Positions 33,815 through 43,640 are shown, numbered from the stretch's first letter. The stretch: 64,000 nt of DNA from JAKACA01 sp963735115 (GCA_963735115.1 CAVTJR010000003.1:744001-808000), one strand, 5' to 3'. Numbers and translations are program-made. The notes: a model not told the origin generated them from the letters alone.

Positions 33815-34257
33815 CTGCGGTGGACCTTCAACGTCACGTCCACGCATTCCTGGCCACGAACAAGGGTCATCATCCACTGGGCGGTCGTGCGTGGTCGTCG
33901 TGGTATCGCCCAGAGGGTCGACAGCTCGGTCAATTCCTGACGGTAAGTCACCGCACGGTCATAGATGAACACCGTGGCGCCCCGGGGCAGCTCTGAGCGG
34001 ATTGCGGCGTAGATGCACTCTTCGCGCTGGTTGAAGCTGCTCCAGCGGTCGACGGACGTCGCGCTCCGCTCGAACGCGGTGATGTCGAAGCCACGGTGCA
34101 AGCACAAAGCGAACATGACCGCAACGGTTGCGGCAATCAGCAGCCGGGCGGCCGCCGTGAGTCGGCCGTGCGAGCCGGGCTGTGGGGAAGGATCTCGGGC
34201 GGCGTTGCCGGGCGTTGGCGGTGAGCCGGGCTCAGCCCCCGAGTCACGAGGGGTCAC
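33811..34257 (-). CDS. small single-pass membrane protein
   Basis: A 148-residue protein with a disordered Pro/Gly/Arg-rich N-terminus (about 1-32), one membrane segment (LLIAATVAVMFALCLHRGF at about 39-57) and a soluble C-terminal part with two cysteines (EECIYAAIRS, GQECVDVTLK). I do not recognise a family. The C-terminal region looks like the periplasmic end of a GT-C-type protein and may complete the neighbour: its stop is fused to the GTG start of the GT-C-like gene (GTGA). GTG 34257 is the likely start, without a clear ribosome site. Confidence 0.6.
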   Translation of the reverse strand: MTPRDSGAEPGSPPTPGNAARDPSPQPGSHGRLTAAARLLIAATVAVMFALCLHRGFDITAFERSATSVDRWSSFNQREECIYAAIRSELPRGATVFIYDRAVTYRQELTELSTLWAIPRRPRTTAQWMMTLVRGQECVDVTLKVHRR

Positions 34258-34450
34258 CGGATGTCCGACGGCCTGCAGCGGACCCTCGTCGATACCTCGT
34301 CACTGCCCGGCTCAGCGGTCGTGCAACCCGCCAGCAACCCCGAAGCCAATCGACAGGCAGGAACGACCCCACGATGCACCGCGACAGTCTGCCGCTTCGT
34401 AACCAAGGCTGGGGATCGCCTGGGAGGAACGGTCCGGACGCAGGAGCGAG

Positions 34451-36691
34451 TCAGCCGCCGGGCGCGTTCGAGATGATGGCGACGCCGCCGTTGCTCGTTT
34501 CGCCGACCGCCCAGCAGTCGGTAGTCGACGGGCACGACAGTGCGTAGAGGTCGGGGATCAGCGGGGGGAGGGTCTGAGAGGTCCAGGCGCCGCCGCCGTC
34601 GGTGGCGACGACGACCCGGCTGAATGACGAGTTCTCGCCGACAGCCCAACAGTCCGAAGCGCTCGGGCACGATACGTCGTAGAGCTCGCTGATCCCGCTC
34701 GGGAGGCTCTCTGCGCTCCAGGTAGTGCCACCGTCTGTCGTGGCGACGACGGCCGCCATCCCAGAGGTGGTCAGGCCGACGGCTGAGCAGTCGAGCGTGG
34801 TCGGGCAGGACAACGCTTGGAGCTGGCTGATCCCGCTCGGGGCGCTCTCTGCGATCCAGGTGATGCCACCGTCTGTCGTGGCGACGACGGCAGCGGTGTC
34901 GGCCTCACCGTTCGAGGTGTACCCGGACGCCCAGCAGTCGGTGCTAGTCGGGCACGACACGGCGTCGAGCTCGCTGGTGGATGCGCTCATGATCGCCTCG
35001 GGCAGGGTCTCCGACAGCCAGCTGTTGCCGTCCGAGGTGGCCACGACGGCTGCCACGCCGGATCCGTCGCCTCCGACCGCCCAGCAGTCGGTGCTCGTTG
35101 GGCAAGAGAGGCCCTCCACGATGCCGCTCGTGATCTCGCTCGGGAGACTCTGGGCTTGCCAGCTTCTGCCTCCGTTCACCGTGGCGAGGACAGTCGGGAC
35201 AGTCAGTGCGTCGGTCTCTGTGTAGCCGGATGCCCAGCAGTCGGTGCTCGTCGGGCACGACACGGCGCCCAGCCCGCCCGTGAATGCGCTCGTGATCGCC
35301 TCGGGCAGGGTCTCCGACCGCCAGGTGCTGCCGCCGTTGGTCGTGGCCACAGCGGCTGCGGCGGTCGCTGCGTCGCTTCCCACTGCCCAGCAGTCGGTGC
35401 TCGTCGGGCACGACACGCCATCGAGATCGACAGGTCCCGCCGGGAGTGCCTGCGACTCCCAGCTGACGCGGCCCTTGGTCATGGCGACGACGGCTGGGAC
35501 CGAGGTCTGGCTGTTCGAGGTGTATCCGACCGCCCAGCAATCCCGCGTACTCGGGCAGGACACGGCATTGAGCTGGCTGCTGAAGGCGCTCGTCACGGCG
35601 CTCGGCAGAGCTCGGGACCTCCAGCTGATGCCGCCGTCGGCGGTGGCAACGACGGCGGCTGCGTTTGACGAGTTGAAACCGACGGCAGAGCAGTCGGTTC
35701 TCGATGGGCACGACAGGCCGTTGAGGTCGACGAGCCCCCTCGGCAGGGCCAGGGACTTCCAGGCGCTGCCGCCGGTGGTTGTGGAGACGACGGTGGCGCC
35801 CCTCGAGGTGGATCCGACGGCCAAGCAGACGTTCGTGCTCGGGCACGAGACGCCGTCGAGGAGGGCGCCCCGGACGCTCGCTGGAGCCTCGGACCTCCAC
35901 CTGGCTCCGCCGTTGATCGTGGCCACGATGACGCCGTCGAGCGCGGCATTCTGCCCGACCGCCCAGCAGTCCTTCGTGCTCGGGCACGAGACGGCGGTGA
36001 GCCCGCTCGTCGAGCCTGGCAGAGCCTCCGACGTCCAGGTCCTGCCGCCGTCGGTGGTGGCGACGACGGCTGCGCCCTTCGAGGTGGCTCCCACCGCCCA
36101 GCAGTCCTTCCTCGTCGGGCACGAGACGGCCGTGAGCCCGCTGCTCAACGTGCTGGTGATGCGGCTCGGCAGGGTTTCGGTCGTCCATGTGCCACCGCCG
36201 TCGGTGGTGGCCACCACCGCCGCCGAGTTCGAGAGGGTGCGGGTTCCCACCGCCCAACAGTCCTCCCTGTTCGGGCATGACAGGCCGTCGAGGTCGACGA
36301 TCCCGCTCGGCAGGTCCTCGGACGTCCAGGTGCCGCCGCCGTCGGTGGTGGCTGCGACGGCGGCATTGTCGAGGCCGTATCCCACCGCCCAACAGTCAGC
36401 GGTCGTCGGGCAGGACACGCTTTGCACCTGGAGAAGAAACGGCGGATATGCCTTCTGCAGGCTCCACGAACCGGCGAATTGCGGGCCGGTACCCGCCGCC
36501 CGAGCGGCAGACGAGCTGACGACGGATACCAGCACGAGGACGGCGACGCACAGGACCGAAGCTCCCGTCGAGATGACGATCCGGGTCGACGACGCCGGCA
36601 ACCGGGGTGTGCCCGGGCCCAAGGCGCCGTTTCTTACCGTCCGATCGCCAGGACCCCCCGAACGGGCCTGCCACCCTCGTGCCGTGGTCAT
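34451..36691 (-). CDS. secreted beta-propeller protein with fourteen C-x5-C repeats
   Basis: A 746-residue exported protein. A long basic N-terminus is followed by a membrane or signal segment (STGASVLCVAVLVLVSVVSS near residues 43-62). The rest is fourteen near-identical repeats of 43-52 residues, each with SCP-x4-CWAVG and a VVATTDGG-x-TW strand, encoded by recurring DNA about 130-150 bases long. Fourteen is twice the seven of the related protein at 14837-15967, so two seven-bladed propellers, or one large ring, are possible. The last repeat ends early and could close against the N-terminal strand. The ATG at 36691 has GGGAG upstream; the frame is open to 36862. No catalytic motif is seen. 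Confidence 0.82.
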   Translation of the reverse strand: MTTARGWQARSGGPGDRTVRNGALGPGTPRLPASSTRIVISTGASVLCVAVLVLVSVVSSSAARAAGTGPQFAGSWSLQKAYPPFLLQVQSVSCPTTADCWAVGYGLDNAAVAATTDGGGTWTSEDLPSGIVDLDGLSCPNREDCWAVGTRTLSNSAAVVATTDGGGTWTTETLPSRITSTLSSGLTAVSCPTRKDCWAVGATSKGAAVVATTDGGRTWTSEALPGSTSGLTAVSCPSTKDCWAVGQNAALDGVIVATINGGARWRSEAPASVRGALLDGVSCPSTNVCLAVGSTSRGATVVSTTTGGSAWKSLALPRGLVDLNGLSCPSRTDCSAVGFNSSNAAAVVATADGGISWRSRALPSAVTSAFSSQLNAVSCPSTRDCWAVGYTSNSQTSVPAVVAMTKGRVSWESQALPAGPVDLDGVSCPTSTDCWAVGSDAATAAAAVATTNGGSTWRSETLPEAITSAFTGGLGAVSCPTSTDCWASGYTETDALTVPTVLATVNGGRSWQAQSLPSEITSGIVEGLSCPTSTDCWAVGGDGSGVAAVVATSDGNSWLSETLPEAIMSASTSELDAVSCPTSTDCWASGYTSNGEADTAAVVATTDGGITWIAESAPSGISQLQALSCPTTLDCSAVGLTTSGMAAVVATTDGGTTWSAESLPSGISELYDVSCPSASDCWAVGENSSFSRVVVATDGGGAWTSQTLPPLIPDLYALSCPSTTDCWAVGETSNGGVAIISNAPGG

Positions 36692-36862
36692 CGATTGCGC
36701 TCCCACCGTCGAGGGAAAGCTAGCCCATCTCCTGGCGAAAAAGCCTGGCGCCGGGCAGAGAATCGATGACGGCACCGCCGCAACGGCGTGGGGGATTGCA
36801 GGCGATGGGAGCAGCTCACCGTCGAGTCGTACCCTTGCACCCTCTGATGCCCCGGGATACAT

Positions 36863-36880
36863 TGACTGTACCGTCAGTCA
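36863..36880. promoter_or_regulatory. perfect palindrome in a divergent promoter region
   Basis: TGACTG-N6-CAGTCA is a perfect 6-base inverted repeat in the 250-base gap between the divergent 14-repeat propeller and phosphoesterase genes. It starts with TTGACT, so it overlaps a possible -35 box on the plus strand, and it resembles TetR-family operators in length and symmetry. The cognate regulator is not known. Confidence 0.5.
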
Positions 36881-36941
36881 GCGCGCCGGAAACGCCGCTC
36901 GTCCCAGGCGCCAGCAGTGATGCGGGAGGCGCAGGACATGG

Positions 36942-38549
36942 TTGCATCGCTCAGAATCTCGTGCACTCGGTCTCGGCGTGTCCTTCGTCGCTCTCTCGGG
37001 CGCGCTGACGATGGCGGCGCCCGGGCGGGCGGCAACGGCGGCAAGGCGCACGGGAGGTGTGCGCTCAGCCCGCAGTCGCCCGATAGGGCGATCGCACATT
37101 GCCGCGGCAGGGACGAACCTTCTCGTCAACGCAGGGGCCGAGGCCGGTGACGCCTCGGGAGCCGGTTGGGACGCCGTGACGGTTCCCGGATGGCAGGTGG
37201 TGGAAGGTCTCCCCACCGTTGTCCGGTACGGCACGGCCGGATTCCCCTCCCGTAGCGACGCCGGCCCGAGCCACCGCGGCCGCCAGCTCTTTGCCGGCGG
37301 TGCCGGCGGCACCGCAGAGCTCGTGCAGGACGTGGCCCTCCAGATCCCCAACGGCCAGAGACCACCCGCCGTCGTCGACTACGACGTCTCGGCCTGGCTC
37401 GGCGGCACGAAGACGAGCGACGCGAGCGTCAGGCTCCAGTTCCTCTCCGCAGCTGACCGCTCCCTCGGGAGCACGTTCATCGGCCCCGTCGGCCGCAGCG
37501 GCCTCGGGGGGGCCAAGCGCTTGGCCTTGCGTCAGCTCGACGGCTCGCTGCCGGCGGGCACGGCGGAAGTCGAAGTCGGCCTCGTGCTGGCGACGTCGCT
37601 GACCGATGACGACGGACCTGATGCGCCCCAGGTCGGCTACGACCGCGCGGTTGCGGACAACCTCAGCTTCAGCGTCTCGGCCGCCGTCGTCGGCCCTCCC
37701 GTGCTGGCGCCACCGGCTGCACAGGTGCCGCGCTTCGATCACGTCTTCGTCTACTACTTCGAGAACGAGGACTTCCGCTCCGTCATCGGCAACAGCCTCC
37801 AAGCTCCGTATCTCAACAGCCTGCTCCCGCGGTCCAGCCTGCTCGCCGACCTCTATGCGGAGGAGCACCCGAGCGACGGCAACTACCTCGCTCTGGCGGG
37901 AGGCAGCACATTCGGGATCCCCCTCACCGACCCCCTCGAGGAGAACCCCACTTACACGATCAACGCTCGCAACCTCGGTGACCTCCTGGAGGCGGCTCAC
38001 GAGTCCTGGAAGGGTTACCTGCAGAGCGCTAACGGGCCGTGTGACGACACGGTGCACGGGTGGTACTGGGACGACGACCTCCCGTTTCTGTACTTCCGCG
38101 ATGTGCGGAAGCGGCCGGCGTACTGCGCCACCCACCTCGTGCCCCTCGCCGAGCTCTCGACCGATCTCAAAGAAACCTCCACCACGCCCAGCTTCGCCTG
38201 GGTGAGCCCGAACGACTGCGACGACATGGAAGGGTGCGGCATCACGGCAGGCGACACGTTTCTCGCTCAGACACTCGGCGAGATCCTTCGCTCTCCCGCA
38301 TGGACGACACAGCGATCGCTCGTCATCATCACCTTCGACGAGGACGGCTACGACTTCGAGCGGCCTGCCCAGCTGGTGCCCACGATCATCCTCGGATCGC
38401 AGGATGTCCGCCAGGGGTGGGTCTCCATGACTCGCTACACGCACTACAGCCTGCTCCGCACGATCGAGGCCGCTCTCGGTCTCGGGACGTTGACCGACAA
38501 CGATCTCTATGCCCAGCCCGTGAACGATGTCTTCGATGCAACCCCGTAA
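36942..38549 (+). CDS. secreted phosphoesterase family (PF04185-like) protein
   Basis: A 535-residue exported protein. After a signal peptide (about 8-31) there is a carbohydrate-binding-like beta domain (about 55-245, starting NLLVNAGAEAGDASG) and then a phosphoesterase domain related to phospholipase C/acid phosphatases (about 265-530): FDHVFVYYFENEDFRSVIG, EEHPSDGNYLALAGG, SFAWVSPNDCDDMEGC and LVIITFDEDGYD are its metal-site motifs. It probably hydrolyses phosphate esters outside the cell. The start is uncertain; TTG 36942 with AGGA upstream is the most likely. Its 3' end overlaps the start of the YVTN propeller gene by 23 bases. Confidence 0.83.
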   Translation: MHRSESRALGLGVSFVALSGALTMAAPGRAATAARRTGGVRSARSRPIGRSHIAAAGTNLLVNAGAEAGDASGAGWDAVTVPGWQVVEGLPTVVRYGTAGFPSRSDAGPSHRGRQLFAGGAGGTAELVQDVALQIPNGQRPPAVVDYDVSAWLGGTKTSDASVRLQFLSAADRSLGSTFIGPVGRSGLGGAKRLALRQLDGSLPAGTAEVEVGLVLATSLTDDDGPDAPQVGYDRAVADNLSFSVSAAVVGPPVLAPPAAQVPRFDHVFVYYFENEDFRSVIGNSLQAPYLNSLLPRSSLLADLYAEEHPSDGNYLALAGGSTFGIPLTDPLEENPTYTINARNLGDLLEAAHESWKGYLQSANGPCDDTVHGWYWDDDLPFLYFRDVRKRPAYCATHLVPLAELSTDLKETSTTPSFAWVSPNDCDDMEGCGITAGDTFLAQTLGEILRSPAWTTQRSLVIITFDEDGYDFERPAQLVPTIILGSQDVRQGWVSMTRYTHYSLLRTIEAALGLGTLTDNDLYAQPVNDVFDATP

Positions 38550-39720
38550 GCCGGCAGCCGCCCGGCTCGCTGCCGCCGGCGCCAGCCTGGCGGCGCTCGG
38601 GTTGGGTGCCCTCACGTCGCAGCTGCCTGCTCTGCTGCTGCCGGCAGCCGGCGCCGCCTTCTCCCGGCTCGGTCCGGGGCATGCGCAACTTCGACCGGGA
38701 AGTCACGTCTCGGTCGCCTTCGTCGTGAATTCGACCTCAGCGAGCGTGACGCCGATCAACACCATCACCCGCCACGTCTACGCGGCGATCACGGTGGGCG
38801 CAGACCCCGATGCCATCGCCATGATGCCGAACGGGCGGACGGCGTTTGTGGCCAACGGCGGCTCGGGCACCGTGACGCCCATCGACACGTCCACGAGGAA
38901 GGCGCGGCCTTCCATCAAGGTCGGTACCGACCCGGACGCCATGGCGATGACGCCGAACGGGCGCACCCTGTACGTCGCTAACGCCGGCTCGAACACGGTG
39001 ACACCGATCGATACCGCCACGGACACGGCCGGCAGCCCCATTCCTGTCGGCGCGTACCCCGCGGCCATCGCCCTCACTCCGAACGGCAGGACCGCCTATG
39101 TCCTCGACTGGCAGGGTGGCGCGGTCACACCGATCGGCACCGCCACGAACGAGCCCGGCCGGCCGATCGCGGTCGGGTCCTATCCCTTCGCCGTGGCCAT
39201 CACACCGGACGGCGGGACGGCCTACGTGGCCGACTACGGCTCGGACACCGTCACGCCGATCGCCACCGCCAAGAACGCCCCCGGCGCCGCCATTCGCGTC
39301 GGCGCCGCCCCCGATGCCCTTGCCGTCACACCCGATGGCAAGACGGTCTACGTCGTGAACAGCGACTCTGACACCGTGACGCCGATCGAGACCACGACCG
39401 ACCGACCGCTCGAGCCGATCCGGGTCGGGTACTCGCCCGCCTCGGTCATCATCGACACCTCGGGTGCGACCGCCTACGTCGCCAACACCATCTCGGGCAC
39501 GGTGACGCCGATCGAAACGGCCACGGACCGCGCCGAGGACCCGATCTCCGTAGGGCTGTACTCCTACCCGCTCGTCCTCGCGCTCGCACCGACCGGCAAG
39601 ACGGCCTTCGTGCTCGACAACTACGCCGGCATGGTGACGCCGATCGAGCTCGCTGCCAAACACGCCCTGGCGCCGATTGCTGTCGGCGGCTATCCGGTCG
39701 CCATCGCCTTTGGACGCTGA
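38527..39720 (+). CDS. secreted YVTN/YncE-type beta-propeller protein
   Basis: A 397-residue exported protein with a signal segment (about 12-45) and eight repeats of about 42 residues, each with the pattern T-x-YVAN-x-x-S-x-TVTPI-x-T followed by I-x-VG-x-x-P-x-A-x-A-x-TP-x-G. These are YVTN-type propeller blades, seen in YncE and cytochrome-D1-like domains. No haem or active-site motif is present, so a scaffold or ligand-binding role is likely. The ATG at 38527 lies inside the end of the phosphoesterase gene (23-base overlap), so the two are co-translated and probably work at the same place outside the cell. Confidence 0.82.
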   Translation: MSSMQPRKPAAARLAAAGASLAALGLGALTSQLPALLLPAAGAAFSRLGPGHAQLRPGSHVSVAFVVNSTSASVTPINTITRHVYAAITVGADPDAIAMMPNGRTAFVANGGSGTVTPIDTSTRKARPSIKVGTDPDAMAMTPNGRTLYVANAGSNTVTPIDTATDTAGSPIPVGAYPAAIALTPNGRTAYVLDWQGGAVTPIGTATNEPGRPIAVGSYPFAVAITPDGGTAYVADYGSDTVTPIATAKNAPGAAIRVGAAPDALAVTPDGKTVYVVNSDSDTVTPIETTTDRPLEPIRVGYSPASVIIDTSGATAYVANTISGTVTPIETATDRAEDPISVGLYSYPLVLALAPTGKTAFVLDNYAGMVTPIELAAKHALAPIAVGGYPVAIAFGR

Positions 39721-39836
39721 GGGGGATCCTCAGGTCTTCAGAAGGCTCGCCGCCCGGCCGCCGACGCCCCGGCCCCGAGGTTGGACGCTGGATATGCTTC
39801 GGCAGTGGTTCGCGGTGGGCGTTGCCGGTCCGGCAT

Positions 39837-42800
39837 GTGACGGGCGCTCCCACGTCTCAGCAGGCTCGCTTGGAGTTCGGGATCCTCGGCCCGCTCGAGG
39901 TCCGCTTCGGCGGCCGACCGCTCGAGCTACGGAGGGTGAAGGAGCGGACCCTGCTCGCCTTGCTGCTCCTGCGCGTCAACCAGGTGGTGTCCCTCGATCA
40001 CCTCGCGAGCGGGCTGTGGGAGGACGCGGAGGCACCCCGCCCGCCGGCCACGCTGCGCGTTCACGTCTCGCGGCTGCGCCAAGCGCTCGCCGTACCCGGC
40101 GAGTCGACCGAGCAGGTGGTCGTCACGAGTGGTCGCGGTTACGCCCTGCAGGTGCCGGCCGACGCTGTGGACGCCTGGCGTTTCGAGCAGCTGGCCCTGA
40201 CCGGCCGACGCCAGCTCGCAGACGATCCGGTCGGCGCCGCTGAGACCTTGGCGGGCGCGCTGGCTCTGTGGCGTGGCCCGGTCCTGGCGGATCTCACGCT
40301 CTCGCCCGCCGTTGAACCGGAAGTCGTGCGTCTGGAGGAAGCCCGACTGGGAGCCCTCGAGGACCGGGTGGAGGCGGAGCTTGCCTGCGGGCATCACCAC
40401 GAACTCGTCGGCGAGCTCGAGCAGCTGGTGACCGAGTCCCCGTTGCGCGAGCGGCTGTGGGGACAGCGGATGATCGCCCTCTACCGTTGTGGCCGCCAAG
40501 CAGAAGCCCTCCGCGCCTACGAGGATCTCCGAGTGCTGTTGGGCGAAGAGCTCGGCATCCGCCCGAGCCCTGCCCTCCGACAGCTCGAGCGGGCGGTCCT
40601 CGACCAGGACCCCGCCCTCGAGCGGGCTCCGCTCGTCCGTCGCGAGCCGACCGCCGTCACGACGCCGGTGCCGGGGACGCCCGGGGGAGCACGGGCCGAC
40701 GAAGCCGGAGACGAGGAAAGCGCCGACGACTCGCACCTCGTCGGCGACCACGGGCGCCGCCCGCCGGCGGGGTCACCTGGTGCAGAGTCCGCCATGGCGA
40801 GTCGCCGCCAACCGCCGGCCGGCGGGGCACCGGCCGTTCGTTTCCCGGCTCGCCTCGTGTCGCAGAGTCTCCTGCCGCTGTCAGGACGCCAGTCACAGCT
40901 GGAGTTCCTCCTCGACGCCTGGGCCGAAACAGCCGCGAGCGGGCGCCGCGTCGTCTTGCTGTCGGGCGAGGCCGGCATCGGGAAGACCCGCCTGGCCGCC
41001 GAGCTGGCCGCCCGCGCCCACGACATGGGCGCCGTCGTGCTGTTCGGCCGTTGCGACGAGGACATGGGCGTGCCGTTCCAGCCCTTCGTCGAGGCCCTCG
41101 AGCAAGTGTTGCAGTCCGCCCCGGCGGCCGCCTCGCTCGGCCGCCACGCCGGCGAGCTCGTCCGTCTCGCCCCCGACCTCGCTTGGATCGTGCCCGGCCT
41201 CGAGCCACCCTTGCAGGCTGACCCTGACACCGAGCGCTACCGGCTCTTCGACGCCGTGGGTGACTGGCTGACGGCGATGTCGGCCGAGGCGGGCATGGTC
41301 CTCGTCCTCGACGACATCCACTGGGCGGAGAAGCCCACGCTGCTGTTGCTCCGCCACCTCGTGCGCTCTGCCGAGCCGATGCGCATCCTCGTCGTGGGCA
41401 CCTACCGGGACACCGACTTGGACCGGACGCATCCGCTTTCCGAGATGCTGGCCGATCTCCGTCGCGAACCGTGCGTCGAGCGCTTGGCCCTCACAGGTTT
41501 GGATGTCGGGGGCGTGCGCGACATGCTCGCAAACGCCGGTGACGAGCGAGTGGACGCCCGTGCGGCCGAGCTTGGCCAGCTGCTGTGGTCGGAGACGGAC
41601 GGCAACCCCTTCTTCGTGCAGGAGATCCTCCGCAGCCTCGTCGAGTCCGGTCGCCTGACCGAGGGTGACGGCAGGCCGGCCATGGAGATCGGGGCCTCGG
41701 AGCTCGGCATCCCCGAAGGCGTTCGCGAGGTCGTCGGTCGCAGGCTCAGCCGCTTGAGCCCGACCGCCAATGCAGTGCTGGCGCTCGCCTCGGTCATCGG
41801 GGCAGTGATCGACTTCGACGTCGTCGTCGCCGTCTCGGACCTGAGTGAAGACGCCGTGTTGGACGCCCTCGACGAGGCGACGGCCGCCTCCCTGCTACGT
41901 GAGACATCCTCCGGCGCCTATGAGTTCACCCACGCGCTCGTCCGTTCGACGTTGTACGACGAGCTGAGCGCCGCCCGCCGCGCCCGACGTCACCGCCAGG
42001 TGGCCGAAGCCCTCGAGGCACGCGACAACAAGGATGCCGCCGCGCTGGCGTATCACTTCCAGCGCGCCGGGAGCGCCGATGCCCGCTCCATCGAGTACGC
42101 CGCCGCCGCCGGGGAGCAAGCCCTCGAGAGACTGGCCTTCGACCAGGCAGTGGCGTTCTTCTCGCAGGCTCTCGAGGCGGCCGACGACGTCGAGGCGGGG
42201 GCAGATCGCCGTTGCGGGCTGCTCGTCCGCCTCGGCACCGCCCAACGTCTCGCGGCCGTGCCCGCCTACCGGGAAACCCTCCTCGGTGCCGCCCGACTGG
42301 CCCAGGACCTCGGGGACGCCGAGCTGTTGGCGCAGGCGGCACTCGCCAACAACCGGGGCATTTCGAGCACGGTGGGTATCGTGGACGAGGAACGCGTCCA
42401 GTTCATCGAGGCCGCCCTCGACGCCATCGGGCCGGCGGACTCAGCGACGCGAGCACGCCTGCTCTCCGTTCTGGCCCTCGAGCTCATCTGGCGGGATCCG
42501 GAGCTGCGGCGCCTCGCTCTGGCCGACGAAGCCGTCGCCATGGCGCGCCGTCTCGGCGATGACGCTTGCCTGCTCGATGTGTGGACGGCCGCCCACATCG
42601 CCGCCTCGGTGGCGGACCGGGTGCCGGCGCTCGTCGCCGAGCTGCCTGACCTTCTCGTTTTGGGCGAGCGCATCGGCGACGTCCAGCAGCTCGTCGTCGC
42701 CTGCGGCTGGGGCTCTCTGCACTGCGTGGAGATGGGCGATCTCGACGAGGCCGACCGGCTCGTCGAGCGCATCGGCCGGCTTGTCGCCGAGGTCAACAAC

Positions 42801-43583
42801 CCGTTCTTCAGATGGATCGAGGCCAACTACCACTGCTGCCGACTGACGGTTTCGGGCACCGGCGACGAGATCGAGCAAGCAGCCCTCACGGCCCTGCAGA
42901 TCGGACAAGACGCCGGGCAACCCGACCTCATGACCTGGTTTGCCCCGCAGCTGCTGATCGCCCGCTGGTCGCAGGGTCGCCTCGGCGAGATCGTCGAGCT
43001 GGTCCGGCAGGTGACCGCCGACACCCCAGGGGTACCCGCCTGGCGTGCCGCCTTGGCGCTCACCTGTGCACAGCTGGGCGACACAGACGAGGCCGTCTCG
43101 ATCATCGACGACCTCATGTCCGACCCCGCCAAGGCCTTCCCGGAGAACGTCGCCTGGCTGCTGGGCCACTCGGTCCTGGCGGAGGCCGTCGCCGCCGTCG
43201 GCACCGCTGCACAGGCCGCCCGTGAGTACCCCTTGCTCGAGCCCTATGCCGGGCGAGTGCCCTGCCTCGGCAACGTCGCCCGCCCGGGGGTCAGCCTGGC
43301 GCTCGCCGGCCTGGCTGGGCGCGCTGGCTGGCGCGAGTTGGCCGAGCGACACTTCTCCGAGGCGCACGCACTGCACCTTCGCCTCGGCGCCACCGGCTGG
43401 TTGGCGCGCACGCAACTCGAGTGGGGGGCTTTCCTGCTCGATACGGGCGAGTCCACCCGCGCCGAGGACCTGCTCATCCGAGCCCGAGACACGGCCGAGC
43501 AGACCGGGGCGGCCGACGTCGTCGAAGCCGCCCGTGGGCTTCTCGCCGCTGCTGGCGCACACCATTCCGGCGGCGCCAGCTGA
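39837..43583 (+). CDS. SARP-type regulator with AAA ATPase and TPR domains
   Basis: A 1248-residue regulator. The OmpR-like winged helix (FGILGPLEVRFGGRPLEL onward, about 13-105) and BTAD domain (about 110-250, ending GIRPSPALRQLERAVL) make a SARP DNA-binding module. A disordered linker (about 260-340) precedes an AAA_16-type ATPase with Walker A GEAGIGKTR (Lys383) and Walker B VLVLDDIHWAE near 488. The C-terminal 500 residues are helical TPR-like repeats. Such proteins activate clustered genes. The start is uncertain: GTG 39837 is chosen; TTG 39822 and TTG 39870 are in frame. The adjacent GNAT, GGDEF-RHH and kinase genes downstream are candidate targets by position only. Confidence 0.88.
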   Translation: MTGAPTSQQARLEFGILGPLEVRFGGRPLELRRVKERTLLALLLLRVNQVVSLDHLASGLWEDAEAPRPPATLRVHVSRLRQALAVPGESTEQVVVTSGRGYALQVPADAVDAWRFEQLALTGRRQLADDPVGAAETLAGALALWRGPVLADLTLSPAVEPEVVRLEEARLGALEDRVEAELACGHHHELVGELEQLVTESPLRERLWGQRMIALYRCGRQAEALRAYEDLRVLLGEELGIRPSPALRQLERAVLDQDPALERAPLVRREPTAVTTPVPGTPGGARADEAGDEESADDSHLVGDHGRRPPAGSPGAESAMASRRQPPAGGAPAVRFPARLVSQSLLPLSGRQSQLEFLLDAWAETAASGRRVVLLSGEAGIGKTRLAAELAARAHDMGAVVLFGRCDEDMGVPFQPFVEALEQVLQSAPAAASLGRHAGELVRLAPDLAWIVPGLEPPLQADPDTERYRLFDAVGDWLTAMSAEAGMVLVLDDIHWAEKPTLLLLRHLVRSAEPMRILVVGTYRDTDLDRTHPLSEMLADLRREPCVERLALTGLDVGGVRDMLANAGDERVDARAAELGQLLWSETDGNPFFVQEILRSLVESGRLTEGDGRPAMEIGASELGIPEGVREVVGRRLSRLSPTANAVLALASVIGAVIDFDVVVAVSDLSEDAVLDALDEATAASLLRETSSGAYEFTHALVRSTLYDELSAARRARRHRQVAEALEARDNKDAAALAYHFQRAGSADARSIEYAAAAGEQALERLAFDQAVAFFSQALEAADDVEAGADRRCGLLVRLGTAQRLAAVPAYRETLLGAARLAQDLGDAELLAQAALANNRGISSTVGIVDEERVQFIEAALDAIGPADSATRARLLSVLALELIWRDPELRRLALADEAVAMARRLGDDACLLDVWTAAHIAASVADRVPALVAELPDLLVLGERIGDVQQLVVACGWGSLHCVEMGDLDEADRLVERIGRLVAEVNNPFFRWIEANYHCCRLTVSGTGDEIEQAALTALQIGQDAGQPDLMTWFAPQLLIARWSQGRLGEIVELVRQVTADTPGVPAWRAALALTCAQLGDTDEAVSIIDDLMSDPAKAFPENVAWLLGHSVLAEAVAAVGTAAQAAREYPLLEPYAGRVPCLGNVARPGVSLALAGLAGRAGWRELAERHFSEAHALHLRLGATGWLARTQLEWGAFLLDTGESTRAEDLLIRARDTAEQTGAADVVEAARGLLAAAGAHHSGGAS

Positions 43584-43640
43584 TTCGGCGCTCGTGCTGG
43601 CGGCAGCGGGGCAATCACGCGGCTGTGCGAGGCTACGAGA

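Noticed and set aside
36942..38549. Phospholipase C toxin interpretation of the phosphoesterase
   Set aside because: Only the general PF04185-type metal-site motifs are visible; nothing in the sequence specifies lipid as substrate or a role in virulence.
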